From positions 1,984,001-2,048,000 of the forward strand of contig NW_025963555.1 in assembly GCF_910591885.1 (NCBI RefSeq): a DNA stretch of 64,000 nt, written 5' to 3'. The notes beneath the pieces are model-generated. The model worked only from the letters and a program-made list of their open reading frames with translations. It was not told the DNA's origin and did not search any database. Of this stretch, positions 1 through 10,600 are shown in pieces (the stretch's first letter is position 1; each line of letters starts with the position of its first letter). The stretch comes from Bombus terrestris (taxonomy: Eukaryota > Arthropoda > Insecta > Hymenoptera > Apidae). A program made the position numbers and the translations under genes.

Positions 1-12
1 TGACACACCTTT

Positions 13-18
13 ACGCGT
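13..18. other. ACGCGT (MluI) site, once per monomer, example
   Basis: The palindrome ACGCGT occurs near position 13 of nearly all monomers. It is lost in the TTTGCGCGTG kind (2123, 4654, 7185, 8451, 8873), in type C and at 16886 (TTTAAGCG). With AGTACT at 297-302 of the monomer it gives a natural ladder marker of about 422 bp; the loss pattern would yield double-length fragments at known places. Confidence 0.85.
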
Positions 19-51
19 ATCTCGCTTGCTGCGCTCGCTCGAAAACTATAG

Positions 52-61
52 CCTAACCTAA
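52..61 (-). repeat. Double TTAGG telomere-like motif, example
   Basis: CCTAACCTAA on the plus strand, i.e. TTAGGTTAGG on the minus strand, is two units of the arthropod-type telomere repeat. It sits at the same place in nearly every monomer. It is damaged at 423 and 2967 (CCCAACC), in the first C monomer (CCTATCC), at 18152 (CCTAACTTAA) and at 23634 and 27429 (CCTTACC). A ten-base match can arise by chance, so the telomere link is tentative. Confidence 0.5.
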
Positions 62-370
62 AACCAATCCATCTTGCGTTCATTATTCGATATTGTGGCG
101 ACATATTTCAAATTTGGGAACGTGTCGGATCGGATGTGAGGTTGGACTAAATTTTTACGAGCGAGCGGAGCGAGCGAGCAACGGTCACAATTTCCAAGCT
201 ATACATATACCTTATATCGCCTTGCATATATTTCGTGTTACTACCTTATTTTGTCAGTCATTTCGGACATCACATTGCACTGTAGTATGTGGAAATAGTA
301 CTATTTAGGTGAAACTATTCATAAACTGTAAACATTTGTCAGTAGGCAATAGGACAAAGACTTCCGGCTC

Positions 371-387
371 CTCGGGCTGGTGCGAAT
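371..387 (-). other. CENP-B-box-like 17-mer, weak match
   Basis: Read on the minus strand, this segment gives ATTCGCACCAGCCCGAG. The core CENP-B box is NTTCGNNNNANNCGGGN. Seven of nine core bases agree (TTCG, A, C and one G); two of the terminal CGGG differ. It lies in the well-conserved GC-rich part of the monomer and recurs in most copies, except those with GAATAATTC beside it or CGGGCCGGTG within it. A true CENP-B site is not established, and most invertebrates lack a clear CENP-B. Confidence 0.25.
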
Positions 388-422
388 ATTTCAATGTCCG
401 TATGTGCCAAACCGTTGGTTTT

Positions 423-844
423 TGACACACCTTTACGCGTATCTCGCTCGCTGCGCTCGCTCGAAAACTATAGCCCAACCTAAAACCAATCCATCTTGCG
501 TTCATTATTCGATATGGTGGCGACATATTTCGAATTTGCGAACGTGTCGGATCGGTTGTGAGGTTGGACAGGATTTTTACGAGAGAGCGGAGCGAGCGAG
601 CAACGATCACAATTTCCTAGCTATACATATACCTTATATTGCCTTCCATATAATTCGTGTTATTACCTAATTTTGTCAGACATTTCGGACATCACATTGC
701 ACTGTACGATGTGGAAATAGTACTACTTATGTGAAACTATTCATAAACCGTAAACATTTGTCAGTAGGCAATAGGATAAAGACTTCCGGCTCCTCGGGCT
801 GGAGCGAATATTTCAATGTCCGTATGTGCCAAACCGTTGGTTTG
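423..844 (+). repeat. Representative type B monomer
   Basis: Reference copy for type B. It differs from the preceding A monomer at about 27 positions, mainly CGAATTTGCG, CGGTTGTGAGG, GGACAGGATT, ACGATCACAA and GTTATTACCTAA. This B copy belongs to a subfamily with GAGAGAGCGG (one arm of the inverted repeat damaged), CTTCCATATAATTCG and TACGATGTGG. The usual B of later zones instead has GAGCGAGCGG, TTGCAAGCC, CTTGCATATATTTCG and TACTATGTGG. It also has CCCAACC, which breaks one of the two TTAGG units. Confidence 0.93.
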
Positions 845-864
845 TGACACACCTTTACGCGTAT

Positions 865-885
865 CTCGCTCGCTGCGCTCGCTCG
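865..885 (+). repeat. Inverted-repeat arm 1 (CGCTC box), example
   Basis: A 21-bp GC-rich block built from CTCG/CGCTC units. Its reverse complement matches 1002-1022 of the same monomer at 20 of 21 positions; the single mismatch is the central base. The pair recurs in nearly every monomer, with 116 bp between arms here. The flanks also match loosely (AAAAC after arm 1, TTTTTA before arm 2). The box varies as CTACG in many A monomers and CGCCG in the 2123 kind. Confidence 0.9.
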
Positions 886-1001
886 AAAACTATAGCCTAA
901 CCTAAAACCAATCCATCTTGCGTTCATTATTCGATATTGTGGCGACATATTTCAAATTTGGGAACGTGTCGGATCGGATGTGAGGTTGGACTAAATTTTT
1001 A

Positions 1002-1022
1002 CGAGCGAGCGGAGCGAGCGAG
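1002..1022 (+). repeat. Inverted-repeat arm 2 (GAGCG box), example
   Basis: Partner of 865-885. It consists of GAGC units around a central CGGAG. It is damaged to GAGAGAGCGG in the 423-type B monomers and to GAGTGGGCGG in the 11405 C monomer, and expanded by 13 bp at 1424-1457. Each strand could fold back within a monomer, and arms of neighbouring monomers could pair with each other. Confidence 0.9.
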
Positions 1023-1423
1023 CAACGGTCACAATTTCCAAGCTATACATATACCTTATATCGCCTTGCATATATTTCGTGTTACTACCTTATTTTGTCA
1101 GCCATTTCGGACATCACATTGCACTGTAGTATGTGGAAATAGTACTACTTATGTGAAACTATTCATAAACCGTAAACATTTGTCAGTAGGCAATAGGATA
1201 AAGACTTCCGGCTCCTCGGGCTGGTGCGAATATTTCAATGTCCATATGTGCCAAACCGTTGGTTTGTGACACACCTTTACGCGTATCTCGCTCGCTGCGC
1301 TCGCTCGAAAACTATAGCCTAACCTAAAACCAATCCATCTTGCGTTCATTATTCGATATGGTGGCGACATATTTCGAATTTGCGAACGTGTCGTATCGGT
1401 TGTGAGGTTGGACAGGATTTTTA

Positions 1424-1457
1424 CGAGCGAGCGGAGCGAGCGAGCGGAGCGAGCGAG
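1424..1457 (+). repeat. 13-bp expansion of the GAGCG box
   Basis: In the monomer starting at 1267 the GAGCG-rich box is 34 bp instead of 21 because a 13-bp GGAGCGAGCGAGC unit is present twice. The equivalent monomers of the next two 6-mer copies (3811 and 6342) have the normal length, so this is a private change in copy 1. It fits replication slippage or short-range misalignment in a GAGC-rich tract. It makes this the only monomer I found that departs from 421 or 422 bp (434 bp). Confidence 0.92.
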
Positions 1458-1560
1458 CAACGATCACAATTTGCAAGCCATACACATACCTTATATTGCC
1501 TTGCATATATTTCGTGTTATTACCTAATTTTGTCAGACATTTCGGACATCACATTGCACT

Positions 1561-1580
1561 GTACTATGTGGAAATAGTAC
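1561..1580. repeat. Short perfect hairpin in type B monomers, example
   Basis: GTACTAT and ATAGTAC form 7-bp perfect arms around GTGGAA. The same arrangement is present in most ordinary B monomers. In type A the left arm reads GTAGTAT, which leaves one mismatch. The subfamily with TACGATG or CTCTACTATG also loses perfect pairing at one end. No function can be inferred; it is too short and A/T-rich to be a convincing terminator. Confidence 0.7.
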
Positions 1581-2544
1581 TATTTATATGAAACTATTCA
1601 TAAACTGTAAACATTTGTCAATAGGCAATAGGACAAAGACTTCCGGCTCCTCGGGCTGGTGCGAATATTTCAATGTCCGTATGTGCCAAACCGTTGATTT
1701 TGACACACCTTTACGCGTATCTCGCTCGCTACGCTCGCTCGAAAACCATAGCCTAACCTAAAACCAATCCATCTTGCGTTCATTATTCGATACGGTGGCG
1801 ACATATTTCAAATTTGGGAACGTATCGGATCGGATGTGAGGTTGGACTAAATTTTTACGAGCGAGCGGAGCGAGCGAGCAACGGTCACAATTTCCAAGCT
1901 ATACATATACCTTATATTGCCTTGCATATATTTCGTGTTACTACCTTATTTTGTCAGCCATTTCGGACATCACATTGCACTGTAGTCTGAGGAAATAGTA
2001 CTATTTATGTGAAACTATTCATAAACTGTAAACACTTGTCAGTAGGCAATAGGATAAAGACTTCCGGCTCCTCGGGCTGGTGCGAATATTTCAATGTCTG
2101 TATGTGCCAAACCGTTGGTTTGTGACACACCTTTGCGCGTGTCTCGCTCGCCGCGCTCGCTCGAAAATTATAGCCTAACCTAAAACCAATCCATCTTGCG
2201 TTCATTATTCGATATGGTGGCGACATATTTCGAATTTGCGAACGTGTCGGATCGGTTGTGAGGTTGGACAGGATTTCTACGAGCGAGCGGAGCGAGCGAG
2301 CAACGATCACAATTTGCAAGCCATACACATACCTTATATTGCCTTGCATATATTTCGTGTTATTACCTAATTTTGTCAGACATTTCGGACATCACATTGC
2401 ACTCTACTATGTGGAAATAGTACTATTTATATGAAACTATTCATAAACTGTAAACATTTGTCAGTAGGCAATAGGATAAAGACTTCCGGCTCCTCGGGCT
2501 GGTGCGAATAATTCAATGTCCGTATGTGCCAAACCGTTGGTTTG

Positions 2545-5075
2545 TGACACACCTTTACGCGTATCTCGCTTGCTGCGCTCGCTCGAAAACTATAGCCTAA
2601 CCTAAAACCAATCCATCTTGCGTTCATTATTCGATATTGTGGCGACATATTTCAAATTTGGGAACGTGTCGGATCGGATGTGAGGTTGGACTAAATTTTT
2701 ACGAGCGAGCGGAGCGAGCGAGCAACGGTCACAATTTCCAAGCTATACATATACCTTATATCGCCTTGCATATATTTCGTGTTACTACCTTATTTTGTCA
2801 GTCATTTCGGACATCACATTGCACTGTAGTATGTGGAAATAGTACTATTTAGGTGAAACTATTCATAAACTGTAAACATTTGTCAGTAGGCAATAGGACA
2901 AAGACTTCCGGCTCCTCGGGCTGGTGCGAATATTTCAATGTCCGTATGTGCCAAACCGTTGGTTTGTGAGACACCTTTACGCGTATCTCGCTCGCTGCGC
3001 TCGCTCGAAAACTATAGCCCAACCTAAAACCAATCCATCTTGCGTTCATTATTCGATATGGTGGCGACATATTTCGAATTTGCGAACGTGTCGGATCGGT
3101 TGTGAGGTTGGACAGGATTTTTACGAGAGAGCGGAGCGAGCGAGCAACGATCACAATTTCCTAGCTATACATATACCTTATATTGCCTTCCATATAATTC
3201 GTGTTATTACCTAATTTTGTCAGACATTTCGGACATCACATTGCACTGTACGATGTGGAAATAGTACTACTTATGTGAAACTATTCATAAACCGTAAACA
3301 TTTGTCAGTAGGCAATAGGATAAAGACTTCCGGCTCCTCGGGCTGGTGCGAATATTTCAATGTCCGTATGTGCCAAACCGTTGGTTTGTGCCACACCTTT
3401 ACGCGTATCTCGCTCGCTGCGCTCGCTCGAAAACTATAGCCTAACCTAAAACCAATCCATCTTGCGTTCATTATTCGATATTGTGGCGACATATTTCAAA
3501 TTTGGGAACGTGTCGGATCGGATGTGAGGTTGGACTAAATTTTTACGAACGAGCGGAGCGAGCGAGCAACGGTCACAATTTCCAAGCTATACATATACCT
3601 TATATCGCCTTGCATATATTTCGTGTTACTACCTTATTTTGTCAGCCATTTCGGACATCACATTGCACTGTAGTATGTGGAAATAGTACTATTTATGTGA
3701 AACTATTCATAAACTGTAAACATTTGTCAGTAGGCAATAGGATAAAGACTTCCGGCTCCTCGGGCTGGTGCGAATATTTCAATGTCTGTATGTGCCAAAC
3801 CGTTGGTTTGTGACACACCTTTACGCGTGTCTCGCTCGCTGCGCTCGCTCGAAAACTATAGCCTAACCTAAAACCAATCCATCTTGCGTTCATTATTCGA
3901 CATGGTGGCGACATATTTCGAATTTGCGAACGTGTCGTATCGGTTGTGAGGTTGGACAGGATTTTTACGAGCGAGCGGAGCGAGCGAGCAACGATCACAA
4001 TTTGCAAGCCATACACATACCTTATATTGCCTTGCATATATTTCGTGTTATTACCTAATTTTGTCAGACATTTCGGACATCACATTGCACTGTACTATGT
4101 GGAAATAGTACTATTTATATGAAACTATTCATAAACTGTAAACATTTGTCAATAGGCAATAGGACAAAGACTTCCGGCTCCTCGGGCTGGTGCGAATATT
4201 TCAATGTCCGTATGTGCCAAACCGTTGATTTTGACACACCTTTACGCGTATCTCGCTCGCTACGCTCGCTCGAAAACCATAGCCTAACCTAAAACCAATC
4301 CATCTTGCGTTCATTATTCGATATGGTGGCGACATATTTCAAATTTGGGAACGTATCGGATCGGATGTGAGGTTGGACTAAATTTTTACGAGCGAGCGGA
4401 GCGAGCGAGCAACGGTCACAATTTCCAAGCTATACATATACCTTATATCGCCTTGCATATATTTCGTGTTACTACCTTATTTTGTCAGCCATTTCGGACA
4501 TCACATTGCACTGTAGTCTGAGGAAATAGTACTATTTATGTGAAACTATTCATAAACTGTAAACACTTGTCAGTAGGCAATAGGATAAAGACTTCCGGCT
4601 CCTCGGGCTGGTGCGAATATTTCAATGTCTGTATGTGCCAAACCGTTGGTTTGTGACACACCTTTGCGCGTGTCTCGCTCGCCGCGCTCGCTCGAAAATT
4701 ATAGCCTAACCTAAAACCAATCCATCTTGCGTTCATTATTCGATATGGTGGCGACATATTTCGAATTTGCGAACGTGTCGGATCGGTTGTGAGGTTGGAC
4801 AGGATTTCTACGAGCGAGCGGAGCGAGCGAGCAACGATCACAATTTGCAAGCCATACACATACCTTATATTGCCTTGCATATATTTCGTGTTATTACCTA
4901 ATTTTGTCAGACATTTCGGACATCACATTGCACTCTACTATGTGGAAATAGTACTATTTATATGAAACTATTCATAAACTGTGAACATTTGTCAGTAGGC
5001 AATAGGATAAAGACTTCCGGCTCCTCGGGCTGGTGCGAATAATTCAATGTCCGTATGTGCCAAACCGTTGGTTTG
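2545..5075 (+). repeat. Zone I 6-mer HOR, copy 2
   Basis: Monomers at 2545, 2967, 3389, 3811, 4232 and 4654, in the order A B A B A B, 2531 bp. It closely matches copy 1, including the CTTGCTGCG variant in the first monomer and CCCAACC in the second. Private changes include TGAGACACC at 2967, TGCCACACC at 3389 and ACGAACGAGCGG near 3544. Confidence 0.93.
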
Positions 5076-7606
5076 TGACACACCTTTACGCGTATCTCGC
5101 TCGCTGCGCTCGCTCGAAAACTATAGCCTAACCTAAAACCAATCCATCTTGCGTTCATTATTCGATATTGTGGCGACATATTTCAAATTTGGGAACGTGT
5201 CGGATCGGATGTGAGGTTGGACTAAATTTTTACGAGCGAGCGGAGCGAGCGAGCAACGGTCACAATTTCCAAGCTATACATATACCTTATATCGCCTTGC
5301 ATATATTTCGTGTTACTACCTTATTTTGTCAGCCATTTAGGACATCACATTGCACTGTAGTATGTGGAAATAGTACTATTTATGTGAAACTATTCATAAA
5401 CTGTAAACATTTGTCAGTAGGCAATAGGATAAAGACTTCCGGCTCCTCGGGCTGGTGCGAATATTTCAATGTCCATATGTGCCAAACCGTTGGTTTGTGA
5501 CACACCTTAACGCGTATCTCGCTCGCTGCGCTCGCTCGAAAACTATAGCCTAACCTAAAACCAATCCAAATTGCGTTCATTATTCGATATGGTGGCGACA
5601 CATTTCGAATTTGCGAACGTGTCGGATCGGTTGTGAGGTTGGACAGGATTTTTACGAGAGAGCGGAGCGAGCGAGCAACGATCACAATTTCCTAGCTATA
5701 CATATACCTTATATTGCCTTCCATATAATTCGTGTTATTACCTAATTTTGTCAGACATTTCGGACATCACATTGCACTGTACGATGTGGAAATAGTACTA
5801 CTTATGTGAAACTATTCATAAACCGTAAACATTTGTCAGTAGGCAATAGGATAAAGACTTCCGGCTCCTCGGGCTGGTGCGAATATTTCAATGTCCATAT
5901 GTGCCAAACCGTTGGTTTGTGACACACCTTTACGCGTATCTCGCTCGCTGCGCTCGCTCGAAAACTATAGCCTAACCTAAAACCAATCCATCTTGCGTTC
6001 ATTATTCGATATTGTGGCGACATATTTCAAATTTGGGAACGTGTCGGATCGGATGTGAGGTTGGACTAAATTTTTACGAGCGAGCGGAGCGAGCGAGCAA
6101 CGGTCACAATTTCCAAGCTATACATATACCTTATATCGCCTTGCATATATTTCGTGTTACTACCTTATTTTGTCAGCCATTTCGGACATCACATTGCACT
6201 GTAGTATGTGGAAATAGTACTATTTATGTGAAACTATTCATAAACTGTAAACATTTGTCAGTAGGCAATAGGATAAAGACTTCCGGCTCCTCGGGCTGGT
6301 GCGAATATTTCAATGTCTGTATGTGCCAAACCGTTGGTTTGTGACACACCTTTACGCGTGTCTCGCTCGCTGCGCTCGCTCGAAAACTATAGCCTAACCT
6401 AAAACCAATCCATCTTGCGTTCATTATTCGATATGGTGGCGACATATTTCGAATTTGCGAACGTGTCGTATCGGTTGTGAGGTTGGACAGGATTTTTACG
6501 AGCGAGCGGAGCGAGCGAGCAACGATCACAATTTGCAAGCCATACACATACCTTATATTGCCTTGCATATATTTCGTGTTATTACCTAATTTTGTCAGAC
6601 ATTTCGGACATCACATTGCACTGTACTATGTGGAAATAGTACTATTTATATGAAACTATTCATAAACTGTAAACATTTGTCAATAGGCAATAGGACAAAG
6701 ACTTCCGGCTCCTCGGGCTGGTGCGAATATTTCAATGTCCGTATGTGCCAAACCGTTGATTTTGACACACCTTTACGCGTATCTCGCTCGCTACGCTCGC
6801 TCGAAAACCATAGCCTAACCTAAAACCAATCCATCTTGCGTTCATTATTCGATATGGTGGCGACATATTTCAAATTTGGGAACGTATCGGATCGGATGTG
6901 AGGTTGGACTAAATTTTTACGAGCGAGCGGAGCGAGCGAGCAACGGTCACAATTTCCAAGCTATACATATACCTTATATTGCCTTGCATATATTTCGTGT
7001 TACTACCTTATTTTGTCAGCCATTTCGGACATCACATTGCACTGTAGTCTGAGGAAATAGTACTATTTATGTGAAACTATTCATAAACTGTAAACACTTG
7101 TCAGTAGGCAATAGGATAAAGACTTCCGGCTCCTCGGGCTGGTGCGAATATTTCAATGTCTGTATGTGCCAAACCGTTGGTTTGTGACACACCTTTGCGC
7201 GTGTCTCGCTCGCCGCGCTCGCTCGAAAATTATAGCCTAACCTAAAACCAATCCATCTTGCGTTCATTATTCGATATGGTGGCGACATATTTCGAATTTG
7301 CGAACGTGTCGGATCGGTTGTGAGGTTGGACAGGATTTCTACGAGCGAGCGGAGCGAGCGAGCAACGATCACAATTTGCAAGCCATACACATACCTTATA
7401 TTGCCTTGCATATATTTCGTGTTATTACCTAATTTTGTCAGACATTTCGGACATCACATTGCACTGTACTATGTGGAAATAGTACTATTTATATGAAACT
7501 ATTCATAAACTGTAAACATTTGTCAGTAGGCAATAGGACAAAGACTTCCGGCTCCTCGGGCTGGTGCGAATAATTCAATGTCCGTATGTGCCAAACCGTT
7601 GGTTTG
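5076..7606 (+). repeat. Zone I 6-mer HOR, copy 3
   Basis: Monomers at 5076, 5498, 5920, 6342, 6763 and 7185, 2531 bp. Monomers 3 to 6 match copies 1 and 2. Monomer 2 (5498) instead has CCTTAACGCG, CCAAATTGCG and GACACATTTCG, markers that become common downstream, so this copy already shows exchange with other monomer subtypes. CCATTTAGGACATC near 5334 is a private change of the usual TTTCGGAC. Confidence 0.9.
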
Positions 7607-10600
7607 TGACACACCTTTACGCGTATCTCGCTCGCTGCGCTCGCTCGAAAACTATAGCCTAACCTAAAACCAATCCATCTTGCGTTCATTATTCGATATT
7701 GTGGCGACATATTTCAAATTTGGGAACGTGTCGGATCGGATGTGAGGTTGGACTAAATTTTTACGAGCGAGCGGAGCGAGCGAGCAACGGTCACAATTTC
7801 CAAGCTATACATATACCTTATATCGCCTTGCATATATTTCGTGTTACTACCTTATTTTGTCAGCCATTTCGGACATCACATTGCACTGTAGTATGTGGAA
7901 ATAGTACTATTTATGTGAAACTATTCATAAACTGTAAACATTTGTCAGTAGGCAATAGGACAAAGACTTCCGGCTCCTCGGGCTGGTGCGAATATTTCAA
8001 TGTCCGTATGTGCCAAACCGTTGGTTTGTGACACACCTTAACGCGTATCTCGCTCGCTGCGCTCGCTCGAAAACTATAGCCTAACCTAAAACCAATCCAT
8101 CTTGCGTTCATTATTCGATATGGTGGCGACATATTTCAAATTTGGGAACGTATCGGATCGGATGTGAGGTTGGACTAAATTTTTACGAGCGAGCGGAGCG
8201 AGCGAGCAACGGTCACAATTTCCAAGCTATACATATACCTTATATTGCCTTGCATATATTTCGTGTTACTACCTTATTTTGTCAGCCATTTCGGACATCA
8301 CATTGCACTGTAGTCTGAGGAAATAGTACTATTTATGTGAAACTATTCATAAACTGTAAACACTTGTCAGTAGGCAATAGGATAAAGACTTCCGGCTCCT
8401 CGGGCTGGTGCGAATATTTCAATGTCCATATGTGCCAAACCGTTGGTTTGTGACACACCTTTGCGCGTGTCTCGCTCGCCGCGCTCGCTCGAAAATTATA
8501 GCCTAACCTAAAACCAATCCATCTTGCGTTCATTATTCGATATGGTGGCGACACATTTCGAATTTGCGAACGTGTCGGATCGGTTGTGAGGTTGGACAGG
8601 ATTTTTACGAGAGAGCGGAGCGAGCGAGCAACGATCACAATTTCCAAGCTATACATATACCTTATATTGCCTTCCATATAATTCGTGTTATTACCTAATT
8701 TTGTCAGACATTTCGGACATCACATTGCACTGTACGATGTGGAAATAGTACTACTTATGTGAAACTATTCATAAACCGTAAACATTTGTCAGTAGGCAAT
8801 AGGATAAAGACTTCCGGCTCCTCGGGCTGGTGCGAATATTTCAATGTCTGTATGTGCCAAACCGTTGGTTTGTGACACACCTTTGCGCGTGTCTCGCTCG
8901 CTGCGCTCGCTCGAAAACTATAGCCTAACCTAAAACCAATCCATCTTGCGTTCATTATTCGATATGGTGGCGACATATTTCGAATTTGCGAACGTGTCGG
9001 ATCGGTTGTGCGGTTGGACAGGATTTTTACGAGCGAGCGGAGCGAGCGAGCAACGATCACAATTTGCAAGCCATACACATACCTTATATTGCCTTGCATA
9101 TATTTCGTGTTATTACCTAATTTTGTCAGACATTTCGGACATCACATTGCACTCTACTATGTGGAAATAGTACTATTTATATGAAACTATTCATAAACTG
9201 TAAACATTTGTCAGTAGGCAATAGGATAAAGACTTCCGGCTCCTCGGGCTGGTGCGAATAATTCAATGTCCGTATGTGCCAAACCGTTGGTTTGTGACAC
9301 ACCTTAACGCGTATCTCGCTCGCTGCGCTCGCTCGAAAACTATAGCCTAACCTAAAACCAATCCAAATTGCGTTCATTATTCGATATGGTGGCGACATAT
9401 TTCAAATTTGGGAACGTGTCGGATCGGATGTGAGGTTGGACTAAATTTTTACGAGCGAGCGGAGCGAGCGAGCAACGATCACAATTTCCAAGCTATACAT
9501 ATACCTTATATTGCCTTCCATATAATTCGTGTTATTACCTAATTTTGTCAGACATTTCGGACATCACATTGCACTGTACGATGTGGAAATAGTACTACTT
9601 ATGTGAAACTATTCATAAACCGTAAACATTTGTCAGTAGGCAATAGGATAAAGACTTCCGGCTCCTCGGGCTGGTGCGAATATTTCAATGTCCATATGTG
9701 CCAAACCGTTGGTTTGTGACACACCTTTACGCGTATCTCGCTCGCTGCGCTCGCTCGAATACTATAGCCTAACCTAAAACCAATCCATCTTGCGTTCATT
9801 ATTCGATATGGTGGCGACATATTTCAAATTTGGGAACGTATCGGATCGGATGTGAGGTTGGACTAAATTTTTACGAGCGAGCGGAGCGAGCGAGCAACGG
9901 TCACAATTTCCAAGCTATACATATACCTTATATTGCCTTGCATATATTTCGTGTTACTACCTTATTTTGTCAGCCATTTCGGACATCACATTGCACTGTA
10001 GTATGTGGAAATAGTACTATTTATGTGAAACTATTCATAAACTGTAAACATTTGTCAGTAGGCAATAGGATAAAGACTTCCGGCTCCTCGGGCTGGTGCG
10101 AATAATTCAATGTCCGTATGTGCCAAACCGTTGGTTTGTGACACACCTTAACGCGTATCTCGCTCGCTGCGCTCGCTCGAAAACTATAGCCTAACCTAAA
10201 ACCAATCCAAATTGCGTTCATTATTCGATATGGTGGCGACATATTTCGAATTTGCGAACGTGTCGGATCGGTTGTGCGGTTGGACAGGATTTTTACGAGC
10301 GAGCGGAGCGAGCGAGCAACGATCACAATTTGCAAGCCATACACATACCTTATATTGCCTTGCATATATTTCGTGTTATTACCTAATTTTGTCAGACATT
10401 TCGGACATCACATTGCACTGTAGTATGTGGAAATAGTACTATTTATGTGAAACTATTCATAAACTGTAAACATTTGTCAGTATGCAATAGGACAAAGACT
10501 TCCGGCTCCTCGGGCTGGTGCGAATAATTCAATGTCCGTATGTGCCAAACCGTTGGTTTGTGACACACCTTAACGCGTATCTCGCTCGCTGCGCTCGCTC

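Larger units (their letters stand above)
1..422 (+). repeat. Representative type A monomer
   Basis: Reference copy for type A. Internal order: TGACACACC start; ACGCGT at 13-18; CGCTC-rich box near 21-41; CCTAACCTAA at 52-61; TATTGTGGCG; diagnostic CAAATTTGGG near 112; GGATGTGAGG; GGACTAAATTTTTACGA; GAGCG-rich box near 158-178; ACGGTCACAA; GTTACTACCTTATTTTGTCAG; TAGTATGTGG; AGTACT at 297-302; a GC-rich segment CCGGCTCCTCGGGCTGG at about 364-380; and the linker. This copy has TCAGTCATTT and TTTAGGTGAA, a subvariant that recurs at 2545, 18574 and 62415. Hand count gives about 42% GC. Confidence 0.95.
1..2544 (+). repeat. Zone I 6-mer HOR, copy 1
   Basis: Six monomers at 1 (A), 423 (B), 845 (A), 1267 (B), 1701 (A), 2123 (B). 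Diagnostic members: monomer 4 has GTCGTATCGG; monomer 5 starts after the short linker GATTTTGAC and carries GTAGTCTGAGG; monomer 6 has CTCGCCGCG, AAAATTATAG and GATTTCTACG. This copy is 13 bp longer than the next two because of an expansion in monomer 4. The window begins exactly at a monomer boundary in my phase, which is presumably coincidence. Confidence 0.93.

Noticed and set aside
200..245. TATA-like promoter (ATACATATACCTTATAT) in each monomer
   Set aside because: Low-complexity A/T-rich match only; no transcription start, conserved spacing to a second element, or transcript evidence.
366..386. Chi-like GCTGGTGC recombination motif in every monomer
   Set aside because: It is one base off bacterial Chi, which has no meaning in a eukaryotic satellite.
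865..1022. Intact MITE or other DNA transposon with terminal inverted repeats
   Set aside because: The arms are at fixed internal places in each monomer, no target-site duplication is visible, and no dispersed copy exists in the window to compare. Kept only as a possible origin.
937..1269. Plus-strand open frame of about 110 codons in some A monomers
   Set aside because: It overlaps the minus-strand frame, exists only in subsets of A monomers (a single base ends it elsewhere), and has no homology I recognise.
2005..2349. Recurring minus-strand open frame of about 114 codons (many near-identical copies across the window)
   Set aside because: It recurs once per monomer because the DNA recurs. 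It has no recognisable domain, and frame changes, early stops and truncations occur freely between monomers (67 to 130 codons). The monomer length is not a multiple of three, and divergence does not avoid changing amino acids. It is a shadow of the satellite.
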